A DNA stretch of 64,000 nt from Okapia johnstoni. Lineage: Eukaryota > Chordata > Mammalia > Artiodactyla > Giraffidae. The stretch is taken from assembly GCA_024291935.2 (NCBI GenBank), contig CM044314.1, positions 25,766,001 to 25,830,000 on the forward strand, written 5' to 3'. The notes beneath the pieces are model-generated. The model was not told where the DNA came from. It made no database searches and saw nothing but the letters and a program-made list of their open reading frames with translations. Positions 23,432-35,623 of this stretch are shown in pieces. The position numbers and the translations under genes were made by a program. Numbering within the stretch: the stretch's first letter is position 1; every line of letters begins with the position of its first letter.

Positions 23432-25290
23432 CTACTTATCTTTCCTAATCTCCTTATATTAAAGTTCAGCCCATTTGTACATTTAAATAATACTTGAAGA
23501 AACATACTAATTTCCAGAGGCTGAGGCTGACCAAAGAAATGGAAAAGGCCTGTACAAACTTATCTTTATTTGGGAACAGAAAGACATCATGATGAAGGGC
23601 TGGAGGGGAACTCAGGCCCCAGGACCCCAGAGGCTTGCACAACAACAGTCCAAGGTGGATTACGTGGCCCAGCAACAAGAGAAAATGGAAACAGGATGTG
23701 AGCCAACAAAGTCAAGCTTTTTTTTTTTTAAAAAAGACAAAACAGGCAAAGGACAGATTCCATTTTCCTAAAAGTCATACTTTAGCCTCATATAAATATA
23801 AATTCCATGCTGTTTTAAATATCAAAAGCTGTAAGCACGATATTTATACATTTGTAACAGAAAGAGGGTCCTTTATTTATAAGTGTCAAAAGTACTGAAT
23901 ACTAACCAGATGTGGTTTACTGCCTCTTACAAAGCAAGAAAACATACAGAGAAAAAAACCACAGTTGGAGTTAAAAAAAAAATCTTAAGTATAAAACAAT
24001 TAAAACAATTTGTCCTACTAACAGAACTGAGTAGCTGAAACCCCTTTGCTGAAGCATGCCTCCACTGAAATACTACTAGTGAACTTGCTTAAGCAGGGCT
24101 CTCCTGTTTATTCCAAGAGCACTTATAAATAGCTGGGCTTTTCTGCCACACCTTTCTACGTGAAAGTGATAATAGTGTTCTGGTAAGACGCTCCTAAATG
24201 ACTGGCTGGCAGACCCTGATTTATGCAAACATGATTATGGATGTCTGAAATCACTTAACTACTTACAAGAGGAAGATGATTATTACCTCATGCTTTCCCT
24301 AAGTAACCAATCTTTAAGTTCTTGAGGCAAAAATAAAATCAGTCTTTTCTTGGGTGGGTACTGTGGGTGGGGTAGAGAGTGATGGTAATACTGTCTGGTT
24401 TGTGTTTATCAGAAAAATACACTAATTTAAACACATTAAAAATATTGTAATCAAAGACTGGATAAAGACAATAAAAGACTGAATAAAGAGAAAACGTGAA
24501 CATATTGTTTTCTATTTAAATTACAACTAGACTTTGTAAGATAGTTTAAAAAGGCAGTCAACAACAATTTGAACTATCATAAATAGCTTGAATGTAACAC
24601 TTAAGTGTAAAAAATAGATTTGCAGGATGCTTAGTTTGAAATCTACCTTAAAAGCATACAGAACCACTTCAGATCCACTAGAATATCTATAATAAAAAAG
24701 AGAGACAATAAAAAGACAAGTGTTGGTGAGAATCAGACAAGTGCAAACCTCAGACATTATTGGTGAGATATAAAATGGTATAGCCACTTAAGAGTTTGGC
24801 TGTTTCCCTCCCCCCCAACACACACTTTTTAATGTCCTTTATAAATTCTGAAATGATACATTCATGTATGAAGTTTTCATTGTTCCTTTAAACCTAGTCC
24901 ATACTTTCACACAGGAACCTGTCATTCAGATTTTTCTGCACTGGGACAAACACGTGAGTTTATCTGACAAAACAACATTCCTCTTTTTAAACACAGCATC
25001 TATTTCATTCTATCTTTCTGGTACTCTTATTGGGTGACATTAAACCACCTAATTCTATGCTTAACTGAACTCATTTATTTTCCATCCAATTATCTTTCTA
25101 GAAGTTCTTTGTCTGACTTTTTCAAATACATCTTCTAACTTTCTCTTTACTAATATTTAACCTGTTGTTTGATTTATCCACTGGTTTCTAAATTTTTAAA
25201 ATTCTAATGATATTTAAAAAATGTATGGATGTCAATTTGTTTCTTTTTCCAATAGGTTTTTGTAAAAAACAAACAAACAAAATTGCTCTA
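23432..25290. other. Interval with no recognised gene
   Basis: AT-rich. A possible old L1 fragment lies at 24660-24800 (+), from its 'GACAAGTGTTGGTGAGAATC' block. A poly-T/poly-A switch lies at 23720-23735. No exon is recognised. Confidence 0.45.
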
Positions 25291-25625
25291 GGGCTTGCCT
25301 GGTGGCAAAGTGGATAGGAATCTGCCTGCCAATGCAATGATCACCTGGTCCAGGAAGATCCCACATGACGCGGAGCAGCTAAGCCCATGTGCCACAACTT
25401 CTGAGCCCAAGCCTGCACTCTAGGGCCTGAGAGCCACAATTACTGAACCTGGGTATGACAACTACTGAAACAGCGCTCCAAGAGCCTGTGCTCCCCAACA
25501 AGAAAAGCCACTGCCATAGAAGCCTGCACACCGCAGCCAAGAGTAGCTCCCGTTCACCATAACTAGAGAAAGCCCGCATGCAGCAACAAAGACCCAGTGC
25601 AACCAAAAATAAGTAAACAAATAAA
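25291..25625 (+). mobile_element. CHR-2 SINE, full length
   Basis: GGCTTGCCTGGTGGCAAAGTGG head, repeated CAACTACTGA-type body units and CTAGAGAAAGCCCGCATGC before an A-rich tail. Confidence 0.93.
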
Positions 25626-25800
25626 TTTTAAGAAACTGTCCCTTATTTTTAAATTAAGTTTATATTTTAGTTACTTCTTTGATATCTTTAATCTTGTACT
25701 TTGTAGTTTTTGTCTAGATTGTTTTATGATTCTCACTTATAGAAATTTGTTTTATGCAATTAATGTATACTTTTTTAAATGTATACTTGCTTCATCTACA

Positions 25801-26004
25801 AGCTTCCCTGGTGGCTCAGATAGTAAAGAATCTGCCTGCAAAGCAGGAGACCTGGGTTCAATCCTGGGTTGGGACGATACCCTGGAGAACGGAATGGCTA
25901 TCCATTCCAGTATTCTTGCCTGGAGAATTCCATGGAGAGAGGAGCTTGGCAGGCTACAGTCCATGGGGTCGCAAAGAGTTGGACATGACTGAGTGACTAA
26001 CACG
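25801..26004 (+). mobile_element. Bov-tA SINE
   Basis: Full tRNA-like head (GCTTCCCTGGTGGCTCAGA, GGGTTCAATCCTGGG) joined to the BovB-derived tail ending in GGACATGACTGAGTGACTAA. The tail shares sequence with BovB 3' ends, as expected for an RTE-mobilised SINE. Confidence 0.96.
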
Positions 26005-26568
26005 GTTTCATCTGGGGTCATTTTTTTCTGTGACAGTTCTGTGAAATTGTGTGAGAATTTCCCTCTCGGGCAGTTTCAAGGTGGCTTTTCCCAGAGCCTG
26101 GAGAAGTCCCTGTATCTACAATTTATATTCCTTTACAGACTTGGGCTTCTACCTAAACCACTCAGGCAGAGTAAACTGAGATCCAGTATATATCTATGCC
26201 AGGGATCTGGAGATGTGAGTTTCACCACCTATTAAGTTCCCTGCAGTTTCTTTGGCCTGGCTGGCAGTTATCCTCTTTCTCTGTCAACTAACAGAAATCT
26301 CGGAGGCCCCAGGCTCTGGGAGGAGGATTCACCCTAGCATCTGATACAGTCCAGGCTGTCTTCCAGACCCAGGGCCCAAATCTGTGTTCTATCCAGCACT
26401 AGCTCCTGCTCTGCTTTGATTTGTCTCCTTATTTATGGCTCTTGGGACATTTCTACTTCTTTTGAGTTTGACTATATACTTAAGACATGTTGTACTTAAT
26501 CCAGAATTTCTGAACAATTAAAATGGTGGGAAAGGGTACACATGGTCATCTTAGCCTGCCATATTTAT

Positions 26569-26686
26569 TTTCTTTTTCTTTTTGGCTGAGCTATGAGGCA
26601 TGCAGGATCTTAGTTCCCCGACCAGAAATGGAACCTGTGCCGCCTGCAGTAGAATTGTGTAATCTTAATCACCAGGGAAGTTCCTG
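26569..26686 (-). mobile_element. CHR-type SINE, antisense, short form
   Basis: TTTTTGGCTGAGCTATGAGGC through CCCCGACCAGAAATGGAACC to ATCACCAGGGAAGTTCC. It is flanked by a short CATATTTA-like repeat. Confidence 0.85.
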
Positions 26687-26802
26687 ACATATTTAAGTCT
26701 CCAACTGCTTTCTTCTTGCTGAGAAATATCACATTTTCATTTCTCTTTAATTATACAAATAATTAACACATGCATTCTTACTATGAAAATTAAATGGTTA
26801 AA

Positions 26803-27078
26803 GAAATTTTCTTGGTGGTCCAGTGGTTAAGAATCTGCCCTCTGTAGCAGGATATATGGGTTTAATCCCTGATCCAGGAAGCTCCCACATGCCATGGTGC
26901 AACTCAGCCCATGTGCTACAACTACTGAAATATGTTCGCCTAGAGTCTATGTTCCACAAGAGAAATCATCACAATGAGAAGCCGGTGCAACTCAACAAAG
27001 AGTAGCACCTATTTGCCACAACTAGAGAAAGTCTGCGTGCAGCAACAAAGACACAGTGCAGCCCTAAATAAGTAAATA
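26803..27078 (+). mobile_element. CHR-2 SINE with target duplication
   Basis: TTTTCTTGGTGGTCCAGTGG head through AACTAGAGAAAGTCTGCGTG to an A-rich tail. It is bracketed by ATTAAATGGTTAAAG (about 26788) and ATTAAATGGTAAAAG (about 27078). Confidence 0.92.
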
Positions 27079-27086
27079 TTAAATGG

Positions 27087-28293
27087 TAAAAGCGAAGTTA
27101 AAGTCTTCTTTGACATAACCCCAATTCTAGTCTCCACCCCTCTCTCCCAGGTATCTTGCAGATCTCTTCCCATATTACAGACCTCTATGGACCCAGAGAA
27201 GATATGAAATTACATCTCAATGAAAAATACCTCAATAGAGAAAATTTAGTGAATAAAATCATATTACACCATACTGTCTTCTCATTTCTTTTCGTCACTC
27301 AACAATGTGTATTGAAGAGCTTTCTCAGGGAAGATAGAGTTTCTGTGTTCCTTTTAATCACTGTGTAGTATTCCACTGTGAATAATTTTCAAGGGTGTGT
27401 CAGGCCATTAGGGAAAACTTCCTCAAAGGAGAGGAATGCTTTTAGCAGAAGGAAGGGAAGTTATTGGGCACCGAACAACTTATGTCCACCCTCTACCACC
27501 ACGTTCTACCAGGCAGTCATTGCTACATACTATAAGTATGGTATTAGGACCATTCCACAGAATACGCTGGACACCACCACCAAACTTCGGGTTAGATGTT
27601 GACATGGATGGCTCCATACACTGCAAGAGGGTATGTATCGAGGCATATAGTAGGTACTTAACAAACATTTGTTGAATTCGTTGAAGGCACATGACCTACA
27701 AGTAAAAAAGCTAAGGGAAACAAGCAATTTAGTGAAACTGGGAATTATAGGAGAATGGTTGAAAAACAAAGCTTTAAATAAGAAAGTTAATACAGAGAAG
27801 TTCTTAAGATGTTATAGTATAAAATCTAAAGAACTTCAGGAAAGACACTTGGTCCAAGACAGAAGCAACTACTGTAATTCCTGGCACATAAGTGCCTGGG
27901 GAATAAACAATATGACTAGTTGGTTAAAACAAACAGGAACCGAAAAATAAAATGCTGAGCACCTAACTCTGTGCCAAAAGTATGTGAAACACATACTTAG
28001 GCAAGACCCTCATCTGATTCTGAGAGGCAAAAAGTAATTGGAACAAAGCAGATGCACGCTAGGAAACATGCTAGCAGCTTGTTTAGAAGGAACTGGCGTC
28101 CATTTGTGCATTACAGTCATGAAATGGGCCAAGATGGTACTGGGGAGGGGCAATGGAGTGCTGAGAAAGAGTCTCTGAGAAAATGTGAGGAAACAAGATT
28201 AATTACAGTGGTTTGATTTAGTCTTTTATTCCTATTTGACATGGAGCATAATGCTTGCATAGGTCTTGTGATGGTTCAAGAAACTGCAGTAAG
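27087..28293. other. Interval with no recognised gene; MIR/L2-like tails
   Basis: At 27630-27680 the phrase 'ATAGTAGGTACTTAACAAACATTTGTTGAATT' type (quoted in part) is the end of a MIR or L2 element. A second such end is near 27875-27905. No exon is recognised. Confidence 0.45.
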
Positions 28294-28630
28294 ATGGATG
28301 GAGCGGGAAGGCATTACACTTAGTGAAAGAAATCAGACAGAGAAAGACAAATACTATATAATATCACTTACATGTGGAATTTAAAAAATATAACACACTA
28401 GTGACTATAACAAAAAAGAAGCAGACTCACAGAAGCAGAGAACAAATGAGGGGTCACCAGTAAGGGTGGGGAGAGGGGGTAACACAGGGGTAGGAGGGTG
28501 GGAAGTACAAACTTTTGGATGTAAGTAAGATTGGCTCAAGGATATATTGCACAACATGGGGAATACAACCAATATTTTGTAATAATCGTAAATGGAAAGT
28601 AACCTTTAAAAACTGTATTAAATAAATAAA
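28294..28630 (+). mobile_element. L1 3' UTR, 5'-truncated
   Basis: GACAGAGAAAGACAAATACT through the G-rich GGGTGGGGAGAGGGGG tract to an AATAAATAAA end, typical of a ruminant L1 3' UTR. Confidence 0.85.
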
Positions 28631-28905
28631 CTGAACCAAGGAGAGCCATCAAATTGTAGACAGAAAACATGATCACTGCTAAGTGCTTGATCATTGCTAA
28701 TTCTCCCTTCAAAAGACATAAATAAACCATTTCCAGCATGAAAACACTTAAAATTTACTTTCACTACTCTGAATCACAGATAACAAATGGCATACCATCA
28801 TAAATAGATGAAGGCATGGCTCCTCCCACTATCATACTGGTGATTTCATAGTGAAAATATTGTTTGTTTCACTAAAGCCTGCTTGAGATTAGTTTTAAAA
28901 GCAGA

Positions 28906-29690
28906 AAACATCAGATATGCAGATGACACCACCCTTATGGCAGGAAGCAAAGAAGCACTAAAGAGCCTCTAGATGAAACTGAAAGAGGAGAGAGAAAAAG
29001 TTGGCTTAAAACTCAACATTCAGAAAACTAAGATCATGGCATCCAGTCGCATCACTTCATGGTAAATAGGTGGAGAAATAATGGAAACAGTGACAGACTT
29101 TATTTTTTTAGGCTCCCAAATCACTGCAGATGGTGACTGCAGCCGTGAAATTAAAAGACGCTTCCTCCTTGGGAGAAAAGCTATGACCAACCTAGACAGC
29201 ATGTTAAAAAGCAGAGACATTACTTTGCCAACAAAGGTCCGTCTAGTCAAAGCTATGGTTTTTCCAGTAGTCATGTATGGATGTGAGAGTTGGACTATAA
29301 AGAAAGCTGAGGACCGAAGCATTGATGCTTTTGAACTGTGGTGTTGGAGGAGACTCTTCAGAGTCCCTTGGACTGCAAGGAGATCCAACCTGTCCATCCT
29401 AAGGGAAATCAGTCCTGAATATTCATTGGAAGAACTGATGCTAAAGCTGAAACTCCATTACTTTGGCCACCTGATATGAAGAACTGACTCATTTGAAAAG
29501 ACCCTGATGCTGGGAAAGATTGAAGGTAGGAGGAGAAGGGGACAACAGAGGATGAGATGGTTTGATGGCATCACCGACTCAATGGACATGAGTTTGAGTA
29601 GGCTCCGAGAGTTGGTGATGGACAGGGAATCCCGGTGTGCTGCAGTCCATGGGCTCACAAAGAGTCAGACATGACTGAGTGACTGAAGTG
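28906..29690 (+). mobile_element. BovB LINE, 3' portion
   Basis: It starts at the RT YADD motif (28916-28927) and runs to the GACATGACTGAGTGACTGAAG terminus. A TAG at about 28970 and a TAA at about 29063 break the frame. A 132-codon remnant spans 29081-29479. It is close to the copy at 1-831. Confidence 0.95.
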
Positions 29691-31384
29691 AAAAGCAAAA
29701 AAACTCCTTAGCCAGATAAGACTTTGCTTTTTGTACAACAAATGGTTTTTAACCACCCTCTAAAAAAGAAAAAAAGAAACCTCTCTGTAATTTAAGTATA
29801 TACTGAGAAAAAAATTAAGCAGCCATAGTCTTTGTAATTTGTATATACTAAATAAAGGACAGTTCCCATGAGAAAGATCTACAAACTGTATAAAATCTCA
29901 ACAGTCACTTATGAGTATGGTACAAATGAAACAATCTAAAAAGAAATAATCAGTAAATGTTTACTGACAGATTAATAGGTAAGAAGCTTGCCCTAGGCTA
30001 CACAATAGAGTGTTCCAATAGTATAAAGATGTTCTCTTCAGGAAGTGAAGATAAATACAGGCTGATTGAAGAAGGTTATATATTAAATATTAATGACTTC
30101 TCTCTTTCTCACAAAAGCTTTACATGTGATAGTCAATATGAAAATTTTTTTGTTGAATATGTTTACCTCTGTACTACATTTTATCACCAATACCCAGGAA
30201 AGCTTTTATGACCTTGCTTCCTCTAGAGATCATAGTTGATAGGACCAGCGGGTGAACATATGATCCAAGCTGGTTAAATCAGGTTCTTTGGAGAAATCTG
30301 AAATTGAGGGCCATACCACCAATCTGGGAAGTAGCTTGAACTGAAAGTAAACAGATTTGTGTTTTTGGAGATGGGCCATTGGCCACATGTGTGTTCAACA
30401 CAGAAGAAGTTGTCCTGCAGAAGGCAAGACCTACTGAGAGGAGAATGAAGTGAACATGCAGAAAATGATAAGGATGCGACAACTCAGAAAAAGAAAGCAA
30501 GATAAGAGTCCTTGAGGGCTGTCTGGAACATGAGAACCACATCATTCCTGGTCCCAGGCCCTTGGAAATCTCCAAGGCCCTTCAATAGCAGGGTATTCTC
30601 AGTGTCCTTCCAATATACCCACGTTGTTCTTGGGCTTATTTGAAGTGAGTTTCTATCACTTGCAATCGAAATGTCTTCACAAACAAAATGGCCATTTCAA
30701 TTCCATTATTGACAATAAAAAGTATGGGATGGATAAGGGAGATATTTTTGTAGAAAGACTATCTAGGACATCATGAGTGAACATAGATATTAAAAGAGAG
30801 GGGAGAATTAAGCTCTGAATTATTTGTTCTTTGCCTTGATCAATCTCTTCAGTTCTGAAATGGTTCTTTTGAACAATTTTCCCAGCTTTACATGTATTTT
30901 TTTTGTGGAGAAGATTCAGCGATCTCGTCATTCTGCCACAGTTGGAAGTTCCGCCACAACTGATTTTTACAACTTTCTTAAAATTTTTTTTTTGTTTCTT
31001 TGCCTTCCTTTTTATTAGCTTTTTAAAATTTTGCTTTCCCTTGTACTAGCTAGGATGTCACATAATCTATTCCTGTATGTCAAATGATTACCTTAAATAT
31101 TTTATCACACATACTCATCAAAGTCCAAATTAATCCATGTCTCAATGCTCCTCATGAACAAAGGGCTTTATAATGTTTGAATTTCAGTCTGAATTCTAGC
31201 TTAAAAAAAACCTCACTTGACATTATTATGACTTTATTATACGGAAACTGTTTTCTGTATTTACCATATTCTTTGTTCCTTATTACATCTCAAATTCTTT
31301 CCTCGGTCATTTTCCCTCTGCCTGAAGAATATCCTGTAATTCTAAAATGAACATATGTTAGAAGTAAAATCTCTCGGTTTCTAT
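29691..31384. other. Interval with no recognised gene
   Basis: AT-rich intron-like sequence with no repeat family I can name and no exon. Confidence 0.45.
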
Positions 31385-31540
31385 TTATATGACTTTCTTT
31401 TTTCCAGTTTATTGAGATATACTTGACTATATAAGGTGTACAACGATCTGATAAATGTACATATTGCAAAATGATCAGTGCTGTGATAGTTTTATGCATG
31501 TTTCTGAATATACATGTGCACACATTTCTTTTGAAAATAT
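31385..31540 (-). mobile_element. Old L1 3' UTR fragment, antisense
   Basis: TTTATTGAGATATACTTGAC followed by GGTGTACAACGATCTGATAA is the antisense L1M 3' UTR motif. It ends at the BovB insertion. Confidence 0.6.
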
Positions 31541-31544
31541 ACTT

Positions 31545-34500
31545 AGGAAGTTTCAAGATGGCAGAGTAGAAGGATGTGCGCTCATCTTCTCCTGCAAGAA
31601 CTCCAAAATTACAACTTGCTGCTGAACAACCATCAACAGAAGAATGTTGGATCTCACCAAAAAAAGATACACCATGTCCAAGGGCAAAGGAGAAGCCCCA
31701 GCAAGACAGCAGGAGGAGCGAAATCACATTTAGAATCAAACCCCATACCTGCCAGAGATGCTCAAAGGGCTCAAACTAACCTTGTGCACACCAAGATCCA
31801 GAGACCCCACAGAGACTGAGCCAGAACTGTGTTTGAGTGTCTCCTGTGGAGGTACAGGTCAGCAGTGGCCTGCCGTAGGGGCAGGGGCTCTGGGTGCAGC
31901 AGACCTGGGTATGGCATAAGGCCTCTTGGAGGAGGTCACCATTAACCCCACCATAGAGGTGCCAGAACTTACACAGGAATGGGGAAACAGATTCTTGCAG
32001 AGCACAAACAAAACCTTGTGCACACTGGGACCCAGGAAAAAGGAACAGTGACCCCACAAGAGACTGACCCAGACTTGCCTGGGAGTGTCCAGGAGTCTCC
32101 AGCGGAGGTGTGGGTCCATGGTGGCCTGCTGCAGGGTCATAGGCACTGAGTGCCGCCGTGCATGCATGGGACCTTTTGAAGGAGGTTGCCCTTATCTTCA
32201 TTACCTCCACCATAGTTTGGCCCCAGGTCAAACAACAGGGAGGGAACACAGTCCCATTCATCAACATAAAACTGGATTAAAGCATGGCCCCGCCCATCAG
32301 AACAAGACCCAGCTTCCCCCTTGGACAGTCTCTCCCATCTGGAAGCTTCCATAAGCCTCTTAATCTTATCCATCAGAGGGCTGACAGAATGAAAACCACA
32401 ACCACAGAAAACTAATCAAACTGATCACATGGACTACAGCCTTGTCTAATTCAATGAAACTATGAGCCATGCAGTGTAGGGTCACCCAAGATGGACAGGT
32501 GATGGTGGAAAGTTCTGACAAAACGTGGTCCATTGGAGAAGGGAATGGCAAACCATTTCAGTATTCTTGCCTTGAGAACCCCATAAACAGTATGAAAAGG
32601 CAAAAAGATAGGACACTGAAAGATAAACTCCCCAGGTCGGTAGGTGCCCAATATGCTACTGGAGATCAGTGGAGAAATAACTCCAGAAAAAATGAAGAGA
32701 CAGAGCCAAAGCAAAATCAACACCCAGTTGTGGATAAGACTGGTGATGGAAGTAAAGTCCGATGCTATAAAGAACAATGTTGCATAGGAACCTGGAATGT
32801 TAGGCCATGAATCAATGTAAATTGGAAGTTGTCAAAAAGGAGATGGCAGGAGTGAACATTGACATTTTAGGAACCAGTGAACTAAAATGGACTGGAATGG
32901 GTGAATTTAACTCAGATGACCATTATATCTACTACTGTGGGCAAGAATCCCTTAGAAGAAATGGAGTAGACATCATAATTAACAAAAGAGTCCGAAATGC
33001 AGTACCTTGGATGCAATCTCAAAAACAACAAAATGATCTCTGTTCATTTCCAAGGCAAACCATTCAATATCACAGTAATCCAAGCCTATGCCCCGACCAG
33101 TAATGCTGAAGAAGGTGAAGTTGAACAGTTCTGTGAAGACCTACAAGACCTTCTAGAACTAACACCTAAAGGAGATGTCCTTTTTATTATAGGGGACTGG
33201 AATGCAAACGTAGGAAGTCAAGAGATACCGGGAATAACAGGCAAATTAGGCCTTGGAGTACAAAATGAAGCAGGGCAAAGGCTAACAGAGTTTTTCCAAG
33301 AGAACACACTGGTCATAGCAAACACCCTCTTCCAACAACACAAGAGAAGACTCTACACGTGGACATCACCAGATGGTCAAAACCAAAATCAGATTGATTA
33401 TATTCTTTGAAGCCAAAGATGAAGAAGCTCTATACAGTCAGCAAAAACAAGACCAGGAGCTGACTATGGCTCAGATCATGAACTCCTTATTGCCAAATTC
33501 AGACTTATACTGAAGAAAGTAGGGAAAACCACCAGACCATTCAGGTATGATCTAAATCAAATCCCTTACGATTATACAGTGGAAGTGAGAAATAGATTCA
33601 AGGGATTAGATCTGATAGAGTGCCTGAAGAACTATGGATGGAGGTTCATGACATTATACAGGAGGCAGGGATAAAGATAATCTCCAAGAAAAAGAAGTGC
33701 AAAAGACACAGGAGAAAAGGAAAGATATACCCATTTAAATGCACAGTTCCAAAGAATAGCAAGGAGAGATAAGAAATGCTTCCTCAGTGATCAATGCAAA
33801 GAAATAGAGGAAAACAATAGAATGGGAAAGACTAGAGATCTCTTCAAGAAAATCAGAGATACCAAGGGAACATTTCATGCAATGATGGGCTCAATAAAGT
33901 ACAGAAATGGTATGGACCTAACAGAAGCAGAAGATATTAAGAAGAGGTGGCAAGAATACACAGAAGAACTATACAAAAAAAGATCTTCATGACCCAGATA
34001 ACCACGATGGTATGATCACTTACCTAGAGCCAGACATCCTGATACACGAAGTCAAGTGGGCCTTAGGAAATATCACTAGAAACAAAGCTAATGGAGGTGA
34101 TGGAATTCCAGTTGGGCTATTTCAAATCCTAAAAGATAATGCTGTGAAAGCATTGCACTCAATACGCCAGCAAATTTGGAAAACTCAGCCATGCCCACAG
34201 GACTGGAAAAGGTCAGTTTCATTCCAATCCCAAAGAAAAGCAATGCTAAAGAATGTTCAAACTACCGCACAATTGCACTCATCTCACACACTAGCAAAGT
34301 AATGCTCAAAATTCTCCAAGCCAGGCTTCAACAGTATGTGAACCATGAACTTCCAGATATTCAAGCTGGATTTAGAAAAGGCAGAGGAACCAGAGATCAA
34401 ACTGCCAACATCTGCTGGATCATCGAGAAAGCAAGAGAGTTCCAGAAAAACATCTACTTCTGCTTTATTGACTATGCTAAAGCCTTTGACTGTGTGGATC

Positions 34501-35620
34501 ACAACAAACTGTGGAAAATTCCTAAGGAGATGGGAACATCAGACCACCTGACCTGCCTCCTGAGAAACCTGTATATGGGTCAAGAAGCAACAGTGAGAAC
34601 CAGACATGGAACAACAGACTGGTTCCAAATTGGGAAAGGGGTACGTGAAGGCTGCATATTGTCATCCTGCTTATTTAACTTTCATGCAGAGTACATCATG
34701 CAAAATGCCAGACTGCATGAAGCACAAGCTGGAATCAAGATTGCCGGGAGAAATAGCAATAACCTCAGATATGCAGATGACACCACCCATATGTCAGAAA
34801 GCGAAGAAGCTAAAGATCCTCTTGATGAAAGTGAAAGAGGAGAGTGAAAAAGTTGGCTTAAAACTCAACATTCAGAAAACTAAGATCATGACATCCAGTC
34901 CAATCACTTCATGGCAAATAGATGGGAAACAATGGAAACAGTGACAGACTTTATTCTTTTGGGCTTCAAAATCACTGCAGATGGTGACTGCAGCCATGAA
35001 ATTAAAAGATGCTTGCTCCTTGGAAGGAAAGCTATTATCAACCTAGACAGCATATTACCTTGCCAACAAAGGTCTGTCTAACCAACCGATGGCTTTTTCA
35101 GTAGTCGTGTATGGATGTGTGAGTTGACTGTGTGGATCACAACAAACTGTGGAAAATTCCTAAAGAGATGGGAACACCAGACCACCTGACCTGCCTCCTG
35201 AGAAACCTGTATGTGGATGTCTGTAAAGAAAGCTGAGAGCTGAAGAACCGATGCTTTTGAACTGTGGTGTTGGAGAAGACTCTTGAGAGTCCCATGGACT
35301 GCAAGGAGATCCAACCAGTCCATCCTAAGGGAGATCAGTCCTGAATATTCATTGGAAGGACTGATGCTGAAGCTGAAACTCCATTGGCCACCTGATGTTA
35401 AGAATTGACTCATTTGAAAAGACTCTGATGCTGGGAATGATAGAAGGCTTGAGGAGAATGGGATGACAGAGGATGAGATGGTTGGATGGCATCACCGTCT
35501 CAGTGGACAAGAGTTTGACTAAGCTCCGGGAGTTGGTGATGGACAGGGAAGCCTGGCATGCTGCAGACTATGGAATCGAAAAGAGTTGGACACAACTGAG
35601 CGACTGAACTGAACTGAACT
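31545..35620 (+). mobile_element. BovB (RTE) LINE, near full length, inactivated
   Basis: About 4.1 kb. The 5' region (31545-32460) contains two diverged tandem units. The endonuclease domain follows at about 32790-33410, with TWNVR, ELKWTGMGEF, the GDWNANVGSQ catalytic block and TSPDGQ. A linker and the RT domain follow, with FIPIPKK near 34210, AGFRKGRGTRDQ near 34365, FIDYAKAFDCVDH near 34470 and YADD near 34770. The 3' domain ends in GAACTGAACTGAACT at 35620. The frame is broken by a stop after TWNVRP (32808), frameshifts near 33000, a stop at 33408, shifts around 33650-34000 and more after 34847. A displaced RT block sits at 35126-35215. ACTTAG at 31541 and 35618 may be the target duplication. 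No functional protein is possible. Confidence 0.95.
31780..32230 (+). repeat. Two diverged tandem units in BovB 5' region
   Basis: ACCTTGTGCACAC(C/T) occurs at about 31780 and about 32012. Each is followed by matching blocks: a GACCCCAC...GAGACTGA...CCAGA run, a CTCC(T/A)G(T/C)GGAGGT run, a GGTC(A/C)...GTGGCCTGC run and a GGAGG(T/C)...CACCATAG run. The period is about 233 bases. This looks like a family feature of the BovB 5' UTR rather than a local event. Confidence 0.75.
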
Positions 35621-35623
35621 TAG

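Noticed and set aside
25801..26004. Possible tRNA gene from A/B-box-like motifs in this and similar SINE heads
   Set aside because: These are tRNA-derived SINE heads (Bov-tA and CHR). No cloverleaf-complete tRNA was found.
31776..32267. 163-codon - strand frame
   Set aside because: It falls wholly in the BovB 5' tandem region and reads antisense to the element.
34176..34847. 223-codon reverse-transcriptase frame
   Set aside because: It is a fragment of the dead BovB at 31545-35620, not a domesticated gene: the flanking frames are broken and no host promoter or splice signal is evident.
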